Of a DNA stretch of 64,000 nucleotides, positions 47,754 to 57,401 are shown one piece after another. Made by a program: the position numbers and the translations under genes. The DNA comes from Bacteroides faecichinchillae JCM 17102 (lineage in GTDB: Bacteria; Bacteroidota; Bacteroidia; Bacteroidales; Bacteroidaceae), in contig NZ_BAKK01000008.1 in assembly GCF_000614145.1 (NCBI RefSeq), forward strand, positions 84,377 to 148,376, given 5' to 3'. Position 1 is the stretch's first letter; each line of letters begins with the position of its first letter. The notes below the pieces were generated by a model. It had not been told where the DNA came from, did not search any database, and saw only the letters and a list, made by a program, of their open reading frames with translations.

Positions 47754-50700
47754 ATGAAGAAATTTATTACATGTTTAACACTTGCGCTGACGGCATTATC
47801 CGGTTATGCTGTCACCCCTTTATGGATGCGTGATGCACGTATCTCACCGGATGGAACGGAAATTGTGTTTTGTTATAAAGGAGATATTTATAAAGTACCT
47901 TCCCAAGGAGGTACTGCTACTCAATTGACAACGCAAGCATCCTATGAAGCCAATCCGGTATGGTCGCCCGACGGAAAGAAAATAGCATTTGCCAGTGACC
48001 GTAACGGTAATTTTGACCTTTTTATTATGTCTGCCAATGGAGGAGTAGCTCAACGACTTACGAGTCATTCAGCTTCAGAAATACCTTCGGCTTTTACTCC
48101 TGACGGGCAGTATGTACTTTTTTCAGCTTCTATTCAAGACCCTGCAAGTAGTGCATTGTTTCCTTCTGGAGCAATGACAGAATTATATAAAGTTCCTGTA
48201 AACGGAGGGCAGACAGAACAAGTACTGGCAACACCTGCCGAACGAGTTTGTTTTGACAAAGTGGGGAAGAACTTTCTTTATCAGGATCAAAAAGGTTTTG
48301 AAAATGAATGGAGAAAACATCATACATCGTCGATTACAAGAGATCTTTGGTTATATGATATCCAGAACGGAAAGCATACGAATCTGACCAATCGGGGAGG
48401 AGAAGATAGGGATCCGGTTTTTGCGCCGGATGGAAATTCAGTTTATTTTTTGAGTGAACGTAACGGAGGATCATTTAATGTCTATTCTTTCCCATTGAAT
48501 GCTCCTCAGCAGGTGAAGGCTATAACTGAGTTCCGTACTCATCCGGTACGATTCCTGTCGGTGAGTGATAAAGGTACGTTGTGTTATACTTATGACGGTG
48601 AACTTTATACACAGGAGACAAATGCTCGTCCTAAGAAAGTGAAAGTGGAATTAGTTCGTGATGATGAGCCTCAACTGACTACATTAAGATTCTCTCAAGG
48701 AGCAACTTCTGCCAGCGTATCGCCTGACGGAAAGCAAGTCGCTTTTATCGTACGTGGTGATGTTTTTGTGACTGCGACAGAATATGGAACAACAAAACAA
48801 ATAACAAATACTCCGGCTGGCGAGTCTGCTGTTTCTTTTGCTCCAGACAACCGTACATTGGTTTATGCTAGTGAACGGAATGGCAATTGGCAACTTTATA
48901 CCGCTAAAATAGCTCGTAAAGAAGAAGCGAATTTTCCAAATGCAACTCTTATCGATGAGGAAGTGTTGCTTCCTTCACAAACAGTAGAACGTACTTATCC
49001 GCAATATTCTCCGGATGGCAAAGAATTGGCTTTTATTGAAGATCGTGTTCGGTTGATGGTGTATAACTTGGAGACGAAAAAGGTACGTCAGGTTACGGAT
49101 GGTTCTACCTGGTTTAATACAGGAGGTGGTTTTGATTATGAATGGTCGCCCGACGGTAAATGGTTTACCCTTGAATTTATAGGAAACCGTCATGATCCTT
49201 ATTCGGATATAGGTATTGTCAGTGCTGAAGGAGGAGAAATCACTAATCTGACAAATAGCGGATATATCAGTGGTTCTCCGCGTTGGGTGCTCGATGGAAA
49301 TGCAATTCTTTTCCAAACAGAGCGTTATGGTATGCGTGCACACGCTTCGTGGGGATCACAACAGGACGTTATGCTAGTATTTTTGAATCAGGATGCTTAT
49401 GATCGTTATCGCTTAAGTAAAGAGGATTTTGAGTTACTCAAAGACTTTGAGAAGGAACAGAAAAAGGCAAAAGAGAAAGAGAAGGAAGGAGACAAGAAGA
49501 AAGACGGAGATAAGGTTAAAAAAGAGACGGAAGATAAAGACAAGAATAAAACCGAAGATAAAAAAGAGGATAAGAAAGATATTGTCGTGGAACTTAAAGG
49601 GATTGAAGACCGAATTGTACGTCTCACTCCTAATTCATCTAATTTAGGTAGTGCTATCTTGTCGAAAGATGGAGAAAATCTTTATTATTTCTCAGCTTTT
49701 GAAGGAGGATATGATCTCTGGAAAATGAATCTTCGTGAGAAGAATACGAAACGTCTGCATAAATTGAACTCAGGATGGGCATCGTTGATGCTTGATAAAG
49801 ATGGAAGTATATTCTTATTGGGCAGTAGAAATATGCAAAAGATGGATGCGAAATCGGATGCCTTGAAATCCATTAATTATCTGGCTGAGATGAGGATGGA
49901 CTTGGCAGCCGAACGGGAGGCTATGTTTGACCATGTATATAAGCAACAGCAAAAACGTTTTTACAATCTCAATATGCATGGAATAGATTGGGATACTATG
50001 ACTGCCGCTTATCGCAAATTTCTGCCTCATATCGACAATAATTATGACTTTGCCGAATTGTTGAGCGAGTGGTTAGGTGAACTAAATGTATCACATACCG
50101 GAGGACGCTATTATCCGAGAGGTAATGGAGATGTGACTTCTAATTTAGGTTTATTGTTTGACTGGACTTATCAGGGAAAGGGTATGCAGATAGCTGAGAT
50201 TGTGGAGAAAGGGCCGTTCGATCATTCTCGTACCAAGGTCAAGACGGATGTATCATTGAAAAGATAAATGGAGAAGAGATTACTTCTGATAATAATATAA
50301 CGAACTTGTTGAACAATCAAGCAAGAAAGAAAACGCTGGTTTCTATCTATGATCCACAGAGTAAAGAGCGCTGGGATGAAGTGGTCATGCCAATCACAAG
50401 CGGACAGTTGAATGGATTATTATATGATCGGTGGGTGAAACAACGTGCGGCAGATGTTGAGAAGTGGTCAAATGGACGGTTAGGATATGTTCATATTCAG
50501 TCTATGGGAGATGATAGTTTCCGTACTATTTACTCGGATATATTGGGGAAATATAATAATTGTGAGGGGATTGTAATTGATACGCGATTTAATGGAGGTG
50601 GTCGTTTGCACGAAGATATTGAAATCCTATTCAGTGGACAGAAATATTTCACTCAAGTGGTGCGTGGGCGTGAAGCTTGTGATATGCCCAGCCGCCGTTG

Positions 50701-51040
50701 GAATAAGCCTTCTATTATGTTGCAGTGCGAAGCCAACTATTCGAATGCACATGGTACTCCTTGGGTATATAGCCATCGTAACATAGGCAAACTTGTCGGA
50801 ATGCCTGTGCCGGGTACGATGACTAGTGTGTCCTGGGAAACTTTACAAGATCCTTCATTAGTTTTTGGTATTCCTATTATTGGTTATCGTTTGCCTGATG
50901 GTAGTTATTTGGAAAATAGTCAATTGGAACCGGACATTAAAGTAGCCAATAGTCCTGAAAAGGTGGTTAAAGGTGAAGATACACAATTGAAAGCTGCGGT
51001 TGATGAGCTTTTAAAAGAGGTGGACGGATTAAAGAAATAG
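47754..51040 (+). pseudogene. Tricorn-like S41 protease with N-terminal beta-propeller, frameshifted
   Basis: Exported protease (signal peptide to ~19, GYA-V). Residues ~20-560 are TolB/WD40-like propeller blades (RISPDGTEIVF, WSPDGKKIAFASDRNG, SPDGKQVAFI...). A Lys/Glu/Asp-rich linker of ~45 residues follows, then the tricorn core helices and a PDZ domain (LLFDWTYQGKGMQIAEIVEKGPF). Here the frame breaks: GCIIEKINGEEITSDNN continues in another frame, one base missing near 50244-50246. The C-terminal S41 part has VIDTRFNGGGRLHEDI and the presumed nucleophile in EANYSNAHG. Repaired length ~1095 residues. A real truncation would remove the whole catalytic domain. Confidence 0.85.
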
Positions 51041-51075
51041 GAGGATCTTATTTTTAGAATTATCATATTTCTGAT

Positions 51076-51120
51076 GCGTGGATTTTACAGATTCAATAAA
51101 GAGTTCGGTAAAATCCACGC
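51076..51120 (+). terminator. Hairpin after the tricorn-like protease
   Basis: Perfect 13-base arms GCGTGGATTTTAC/GTAAAATCCACGC with a 19-base loop; T-rich tail is weak (TTAATTGTTT). Confidence 0.65.
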
Positions 51121-51226
51121 TTAATTGTTTATGACACTGTCCAAAATATTGTGTAAGTGGAAACAGGATTCAGTTATAGGTTCTCTTTATAGGTACTATA
51201 GAATATTTTGTGTGATATACTATCCA

Positions 51227-53589
51227 TTAATTCTTGTCATTTCCCTTGTTTGCAATAGAAAAAATCACAGCAAAACAACTACCTTTTCCTACTTCTGAAT
51301 ATACTTCTATGCGTCCTGATAGTTTTTCAATAATAACCTTACAAATAGGAAGTCCGAGACCGCTTCCTTGTCCAAACTCATCGCTCTTGTAAAAACGGTT
51401 AAAGATCATCATAAGTTCCTTATCATCAATTCCCTTACCGCTGTCTTTCACATATATGCAAACTTCATTGCGAGTCTGGTCAATTTTACATCCTAATGTG
51501 ATATACCCACTTTGAGTAAACTTGTTGGCATTGTTCAATAAGTTAGAAATAACTTGGATGAAGCGTGATCGGTCTATATTTACAGGCAGAAGCATTGTTT
51601 CATCTAATTCAAGATGAAACTGCAAGGAAGGTTGGATTAATGACTGATATTGAAAATAAATTTCTTTGATAATTTTTGTTACATCCCATACTTTTATATC
51701 AAAATCCATGTTACCAGAGTCTAAATGGGATATTTCCAGCACATCATTTATAAGCTTTAAAAGCAGTTCATTATTATGATTAATGATTTCCAGCATACTT
51801 TTTTTTTCATCTTGGTCGATTTCGTCGGCACTTTCTACCAATAAGTTAGTGAATCCTACAATGGCATTGAGTGGGGTACGAATTTCATGACTCATGTTAT
51901 TGAGGAAGGATTGTTTCAATTCAGCCTTTTCAGCTATCTCTTTGGCTAAAATAAGTTGATGTTCGCGTTCTACAACTTCTTGGATATTCTGCATAATACC
52001 TGCTAGCATCGTTTCACCTTGTGCATCAGTCAGGCTACGGCATCGGAGTTCATACCAATGATAGTCATTCTTGTCGTTGAAACAGAATCGTATACGCAAT
52101 ATTTGTATGCTTGGAGATTTGTATAGTGTTTCGTTATATGGATCTAATAGTTGCAAATCATCAGGATGTACATACTTTAAAAGATCAGTTTGTGTAAAAC
52201 GACGTTGTTTTAGTCCTGTCAAACGAATAAAATGGTCGTCAAATTCTATTTCACCCCTGTGCATATTCCAGAGCGAAATCTGACCTCCATCTGTAGAAAG
52301 AGTCAATCGCTTATGGGCTTCCTGAAGAATATTCAGATTTTTATGTTCGATCAGAGAATGCCGGTAAATACGTAGTAATATAGTGGATATAACGATGAAT
52401 GCAAGAATAAATAATCCGATTAAAAAATAGAGTTCCTTGCGATAACGATCATGAAAAGAATAATTGATAATGCGTACATTTGAGGATACATTTTTAATAT
52501 CATAATCATTATAAGCTGAGAAACAAGTCCAGTCTAATACATATTCTTTCTCTAAATCTCTTATTTTAACTATACCGATTTTTTCTTTATTGAATAACTG
52601 GATAGCCAGATTGACAGCAGCTCGGGCAGAAATCTCTTCAGTGGCCATATAGCCTCCCACAATGTTTGCCCCTTCTCCGAATCCTCGGTGTAAACAACTG
52701 AAAGAAGGGATATTTAGAGTTTTGACTGTTGGAAGTACTGCTAAATCGAATTTATCGAGTAAAAATACTCTTTTCTCCTGATCGGACTTTGATCTATCTA
52801 ATATAGAAAGTAAAGAACTGTTTTTAATGTATTGGAAAGGACAAAGGCTAATCATCAAATCTTCCTTTTTATTATTGGCAACTGCTGGCATGAGACTATA
52901 ATATTCAATCATTTGTCTCATCTCTTTATATTCAAATTCATTGGTAAATGCTGATTGTGGGCTTAGAAAACGCACATTTTTTCTATCAACGATATGAGTT
53001 AATAAGTCAAAGGATTGACGTCCGGGTGGAGTTAAATCAATGTTATAAATAACTTCTATGCTTTTATGAGGTTGTAATGACTTTATAAATTCAATGTTAC
53101 GTTTAAAGTCCGGAGTATCACGTAAAAATATATTTTTCTGGTCTCATATTCTTTAATAAGTTTCTCGTCAGGGAAATGTACATTGCAAGCTACTACGGGA
53201 ATGGAGGAAAGGAGGCGGTGTTTGGTGGATAATAAAGAATTGACAGATTGATCTCCAACTGTCAGGATTAGATCGATAGGCTTATTTTTGATAGTCTCCA
53301 AATAATTACTCATATTTTCTATTCCAACTTTCTGGCAGGAATTATTGCAATCAAGATAGAAGTTATTGAAAATAGGCTCTATTCCTTGTTCTCTGAACTC
53401 CTGTTTTAAAAGTTCTTCAAAATTTCCGTTGCCAATGCCGTTTTCCGAGAAAGAATATATGAGGGAGATATATTTATGTGTTCTATTATTTGTGATATAC
53501 CACCGTTTGAAGTTATAGCCACATAAAAAGGTGACTAACAAACAGACAACGATGAATATGTATTTATACTTAAAATTAACAAATGTCAT
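51227..53589 (-). pseudogene. Membrane histidine kinase with ABC-type ligand-binding periplasmic domain, frameshifted
   Basis: N-terminal helix (IFIVVCLLVTFLCGY), then a periplasmic ABC_sub_bind-like domain (DLILTVGDQSVNSLL, LLSSIPVVACNVHFPDE). The frame breaks at KYETRK: the true continuation NIFLRDTPDFKRNIEF is in another frame, one A missing in the run at ~53137-53141. A second membrane helix (LIGLFILAFIVISTILL), a PAS domain, HisKA NNMSHEIRTPLNAIVGFTNLL and HATPase_c (GSGLGLPI) follow. No receiver or DNA-binding domain, so a separate response regulator is needed; none adjacent. Repaired length ~787 residues. Confidence 0.8.
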
Positions 53590-53786
53590 AACTTAATTTT
53601 ATTCCAACAAGAGTAATATAATTTTCAAGATAGTAGAGTTCTCGGTTAAATATATATTATTGAGTATTTTCCTTATGAACTATTTTGCTGAATTTTATAT
53701 TTTCTAGTTGTATTTCTCATTTGATTGTTTGCTTTGTTCCCTATTTCTTAGAAAGTAGTATGGAACTGTTAATTCACCTCTCTTTC

Positions 53787-54413
53787 TCATGATAGTGATT
53801 TTAATAACTGTGTTAATTCTTCTCTCCAGTCAGTATCATTTTGAGGTTGGAATGTATAGAATCCTAGTTTTTTTCCGATACCTATATTTACACTTCCGTC
53901 ATCTACAAAAATAGTTTCTGAAGGAGTTATCTTACTATCTTTTATCATGAAATTGAAAATCTCAGGTTCCGGTTTTGTGTAACCTATTTGATAGGATAGA
54001 TAAAGTTTCTCACAATAATCAGCCAAGGATTTTCCTTGTGATGAGAATTGAGGACTACATGCCCACGACATCACATAAGGATTGGTATTGCTTAAAATGT
54101 ATATACGATATGATTTTTTAAGTTCTAATATATAATCTAATTTGCGTATATCTATTCCTGTAATGAATCCCATCCATGCTTGTTGGACTTCTTCTATAGT
54201 AAGCTCTCTACTACATAGTTTGCTTAATTCTTTCCGGAATTCATCAACACTTAATTTACCTTCTTCTAATTCCTGGAAAATACCAGTTTGGTGATATTTA
54301 TCCAAACGTATTTCTGCATCCTTTAATCCTATTTTGAAGAATGCCTGAACTGCTTTGTCACGACTAATATCGGCAATAACACCACCGAAATCGAATACTA
54401 TATTTTTTATCAT
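53787..54413 (-). CDS. HAD-superfamily hydrolase (YihX-like)
   Basis: 208 residues. Motif I VFDFGGVIAD with nucleophile Asp8, motif II ILSNTNPYVM, motif III lysine in GYTKPEPEIFNF, motif IV IFVDDGSVNIGIGKKLG. The helical cap (~15-85) places it in HAD subfamily IA, like sugar- or nucleotide-phosphate phosphatases. DFGGV rather than DxD is normal for YihX-type members. Substrate unknown. Stands alone between a histidine kinase and a gene-poor region. Confidence 0.88.
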   Translation of the reverse strand: MIKNIVFDFGGVIADISRDKAVQAFFKIGLKDAEIRLDKYHQTGIFQELEEGKLSVDEFRKELSKLCSRELTIEEVQQAWMGFITGIDIRKLDYILELKKSYRIYILSNTNPYVMSWACSPQFSSQGKSLADYCEKLYLSYQIGYTKPEPEIFNFMIKDSKITPSETIFVDDGSVNIGIGKKLGFYTFQPQNDTDWREELTQLLKSLS

Positions 54414-54556
54414 ATTTTTAAAGCTCTACGTAATAAAGATAGAACTAAAAGCTTTTAATTTAGTCACTGCTCTTTTTAATTATCTAAAGTCTGCTAATAA
54501 CTTTTTAGACTGTTACTTATAATTTAAATGTAGGATTCAGACATATATTAGTGAAA

Positions 54557-54658
54557 TTACGATTTTTTCAAATAGGTATTATAGATGGATTTAAATGTAT
54601 TCTCATCTCCTTGTTTTATTTCACAATCGTTCTTTTTCATACTTTTAATAATGTCCAT
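54557..54658 (-). pseudogene. Short ORF resembling the start of an ECF sigma factor
   Basis: 33 codons from ATG to TAA. Residues 13-30, CEIKQGDENTFKSIYNTY, follow the pattern of sigma region 2 openings (K-GDE-AF--IY--Y). Everything after is absent; past the stop, frames close quickly. It has its own good promoter (54677-54706). Probably the remnant of a deleted ECF sigma factor gene, possibly a functional micro-protein. Confidence 0.4.
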
Positions 54659-54676
54659 AAATAAAATTTAATTGAT

Positions 54677-54706
54677 CAAAGATACAAATATATTCTGGGA
54701 ATTCAA
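54677..54706 (-). promoter_or_regulatory. Promoter of the sigma-like remnant
   Basis: Minus-strand TTG (54706-54704), 19-base spacer, TATCTTTG (54684-54677). Confidence 0.6.
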
Positions 54707-54793
54707 TTTTTTAGAGAGAAATATAGCTTTGATGTTATGAATTTGAATATTACAAATGTGCTGTAAAGTTATGGTAACTTATGAAGTATTTTG

Positions 54794-54801
54794 TAACTTT
54801 G
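54794..54801 (+). promoter_or_regulatory. -7 box of the glycoside hydrolase gene
   Basis: TAACTTTG, 32 bases before the ATG at 54834; a longer ORF starting at 54756 would begin upstream of this box. Confidence 0.45.
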
Positions 54802-54833
54802 AACTTATTATGTGTAACCAAAGTAAATTAAAT

Positions 54834-56471
54834 ATGAGAAACACAAAGTTTAGAATAGAAGTAATTTTATTAAAGTTATTTACATTTATACTATGTAGTG
54901 CTATGACACCTACCCAAATGCAGGAGAAAGATCAAATTCCGATTAAAATAACATTTGATCAGCCGGGAGCACTTTACCATGTTAAAGAAAAGGGAACAGC
55001 TTTTATACAAGTTCCGGATTCCTATCAGGAAGTGATAGTAGAATTATTAGATACAGATAGAAAAGTGTTGACCCGGAAACCGTTTTCGATAGAAAAGAAG
55101 GAGCATTCTCCCATTCACTATCCACTTAAACAAAAGGATTTAGGATATTATACTCTAAAGGTGATTGCTGTGTCCGGGATAAAAACTGACACTATCGAAG
55201 GAGGATTTGGAGTAATACCGAATGTAACTCTTACAAAAAAAGATTGGGATTCTCCTTTTGGTATTTGCGGGCATTTTACCCGATATGATTATAAGAAATG
55301 GAAGATTGCAGCAGTGCAACAGAAGTTGGGTATAGCTTGGGTACGTGATGAAAGTAATTGGAAGAAAGTTATTGAAGACGGATTAAAGAGCGATCCTGAT
55401 TTGGATTATCTGGATAGCCATCATATCTGCTGGCTCAATTTGTTTGGATATGTAGATTCATTTAATGGTGTACAAAATAAGAAAGGCATTTGGACTTGGG
55501 ATAACGATATATCTATTCTAAAAAAATATGTAGAACTGACTAAAGGACATTTCCCTATATTTGAGTCGCAAAATGAACCTAATAATTTTGGTGGATGGTC
55601 GAAACGTTGGCCGCATCCTGAGGGACAACAATGGCGGCCTCAAGGTTGGGGAAAACCGTTTGCGGACCTTATTAAGCAGATGGGAGATTCTATTCGTGAG
55701 GTAGATCCATCCATTCAATTAATGTGGCAGGGGGAAGGGGAATGGATTGAATATTTTGTAAATGAAAGAGGAGCAGCTCCTTATATTGATGTTGTTGCAA
55801 TTCATCCCTATGTGAATGATAAAATCTATCCTGAAACGGAGAAATTCGCTTCCGGTTTTTATAATGAAAATAAGAATAAACTGAAGGAGTTGAAAGTATC
55901 AACAGAAATGTGGGTTACGGAAGTGGGTTGGACTACTTATACAAGTGATGGGAAACCTAACCATTATGTACCTGTTACCGAATATGAACAGGCTGCTTAT
56001 CTGGTTAGAACTTATTTATCACATCTATACTATGGGGCTAAAAAAGTGTTCTGGTATGAGATTGCTGATGAACCGTTCGGAGCTTATAATCCCGAAGCCT
56101 TTTTCGGTATTCTCAGATTTAATGAATCTCTTAGTGTGAAACCGTCTGCCGTAGCATATTCTAATATGATACATAATTATAGATATGCAACTCCTATTGG
56201 CAAATATACAGGTTCGACGTATGGATTTGCGTATGATAATAAAGGGAAAACTCAGATGTGTTTGTGGATAGAAAAGGGACATAGCGAAGAGACCTTGCAT
56301 TTACAGCATACTAAAAAGATAATTGTCACAGATATTTTTGGAAGAATGCAACTATTTAAAGTTGTGGACGGAAAAGTAACTATTTCTGTCGGATACTTAC
56401 CTGTGACAATAACAGGTATTGATAAAAAGGATTTTAAGAAGTTATATATTCCTCGAATGATTGTAGAATAA
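54834..56471 (+). CDS. Clan GH-A-like glycoside hydrolase, exported
   Basis: About 545 residues from the chosen ATG. Signal-like hydrophobic N terminus (VILLKLFTFILCSAM), a beta-sandwich (~40-150), then a TIM barrel: SPFGICGHFTRYD, GIAWVRDESNW, FESQNEPNNFGGW with the acid/base Glu after Asn, and WVTEVGWTTYTSDG with the nucleophile Glu, the hallmark pair of clan GH-A (GH5/GH39-like). A C-terminal beta domain follows. Family number and substrate are not determinable here; it does not lie in a SusC/SusD locus, so it is an orphan enzyme. Confidence 0.75.
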   Translation: MRNTKFRIEVILLKLFTFILCSAMTPTQMQEKDQIPIKITFDQPGALYHVKEKGTAFIQVPDSYQEVIVELLDTDRKVLTRKPFSIEKKEHSPIHYPLKQKDLGYYTLKVIAVSGIKTDTIEGGFGVIPNVTLTKKDWDSPFGICGHFTRYDYKKWKIAAVQQKLGIAWVRDESNWKKVIEDGLKSDPDLDYLDSHHICWLNLFGYVDSFNGVQNKKGIWTWDNDISILKKYVELTKGHFPIFESQNEPNNFGGWSKRWPHPEGQQWRPQGWGKPFADLIKQMGDSIREVDPSIQLMWQGEGEWIEYFVNERGAAPYIDVVAIHPYVNDKIYPETEKFASGFYNENKNKLKELKVSTEMWVTEVGWTTYTSDGKPNHYVPVTEYEQAAYLVRTYLSHLYYGAKKVFWYEIADEPFGAYNPEAFFGILRFNESLSVKPSAVAYSNMIHNYRYATPIGKYTGSTYGFAYDNKGKTQMCLWIEKGHSEETLHLQHTKKIIVTDIFGRMQLFKVVDGKVTISVGYLPVTITGIDKKDFKKLYIPRMIVE

Positions 56472-56576
56472 TAATGGATCGTTATTGACTATCTGTCAAA
56501 CTCTTTTTTATGTTTTTTCGTTATATTCTATGAAGTTGTATTGCTGTAGTAGTGGCAACGAAAATAATTGTTTTAT

Positions 56577-56589
56577 TGAACCTGGTTCA
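56577..56589. promoter_or_regulatory. Perfect 13-bp dyad upstream of the lipoprotein gene
   Basis: TGAACC-T-GGTTCA, 36 bases before the next ATG. Possible operator; weak evidence. Confidence 0.3.
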
Positions 56590-56624
56590 TATTTTAGCAA
56601 ATCATTTTTTAATTTATAGTAATT

Positions 56625-57257
56625 ATGAAAAATCTAAATGTAATGGCGGGAGTGTGCTTGTTGGCAATGACAGCTTGTACACCCCAACAAGTAAGTGTGA
56701 AGGGAGTGATCTCTGACGTTACAATGAATACTTTAACTATCGTTTCTCAATTGGGTGACACCTTAGAGTTTAGTACACTAAATGCCGAAAGAGACTCTCC
56801 CAGCGGAATATTATTGGAAGACACTGCTACAGTATATTACAATGGAAAGTATTCTGAAGGAATGTCGGCTACTAAAATAGTAGTGATTCCTCGTGAAAAG
56901 GCGCTTTTAGGTGGTGATCGTGATGACCATGGATGTATCGGTTCTGCCGGATATGTATGGTGTGAAGTTCAGCAAGATTGCATACGCCTTTTTGAGAAAG
57001 GAATACGTACGGAAGCTATAGACGGGAGTGGCGCTTCTGCTTTTATCGTTTTTAGTCCGGATTCTGTGCGGGCAGAACTTTTCTTTTCTAATAATCAGCC
57101 TAATGAAATATTGGATAAACGTAGTTTGCCATACGGTGGATCTGCCTGGAATGTAGAAGACGATGATACAAAGAATGTAAGACTTATAGACGGATTGTGG
57201 ACAATCAGCCAGAGAGGTAAATTGATCTTTAGTCAGAAAAAGGACGAAGGAAAATAG
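56625..57257 (+). CDS. Lipoprotein with a Cys-rich SAGYxWC motif
   Basis: 210 residues. Lipobox TACT with Cys18. Central segment GCIGSAGYVWCEVQQDCIRLFE has the spacing C-x(4)-GY-x-WC-x(5)-C-x(4)-E of a small conserved motif seen in many bacterial exported proteins (DUF333-like, from memory). The first part is a beta domain (VISDVTMNTLTIVSQLGDTLEFST), the last part aromatic and beta-rich (GGSAWNVEDDD...). Function unknown. Followed by a strong hairpin. Confidence 0.7.
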   Translation: MKNLNVMAGVCLLAMTACTPQQVSVKGVISDVTMNTLTIVSQLGDTLEFSTLNAERDSPSGILLEDTATVYYNGKYSEGMSATKIVVIPREKALLGGDRDDHGCIGSAGYVWCEVQQDCIRLFEKGIRTEAIDGSGASAFIVFSPDSVRAELFFSNNQPNEILDKRSLPYGGSAWNVEDDDTKNVRLIDGLWTISQRGKLIFSQKKDEGK

Positions 57258-57332
57258 TTCCTTATCTTTTATCTTTAAAGATGATTGAAGGAGCTGTTTC
57301 TCACAAATTGGAAAACGGAGACTTTATTGAAG

Positions 57333-57370
57333 AACAGAGCGCCTTATTGATGTAAATAGGCGCTCTGTTT
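57333..57370 (+). terminator. Terminator of the lipoprotein gene
   Basis: Perfect 11-base arms AACAGAGCGCC/GGCGCTCTGTT around a 15-base loop; followed by T and G-rich sequence. Confidence 0.7.
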
Positions 57371-57401
57371 GAGTAATCAGAGAAACAGTATGAACTATTA
57401 T

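Larger units (their letters stand above)
54414..54833. other. Gene-poor AT-rich interval before the glycoside hydrolase
   Basis: About 420 bases. Holds a minus-strand promoter and a 33-codon ORF with a sigma-factor-like start (54557-54658), and the -7 box of the next gene. Nothing else recognised. Confidence 0.6.

Noticed and set aside
50306..51040. Independent S41 peptidase gene
   Set aside because: The sequence just upstream, out of frame, encodes the missing PDZ end (GCIIEKINGEE); it is the C-terminal half of the tricorn-like protein.
54756..54833. Longer start for the glycoside hydrolase
   Set aside because: It begins before the -7 box and adds a sequence without signal-peptide character.
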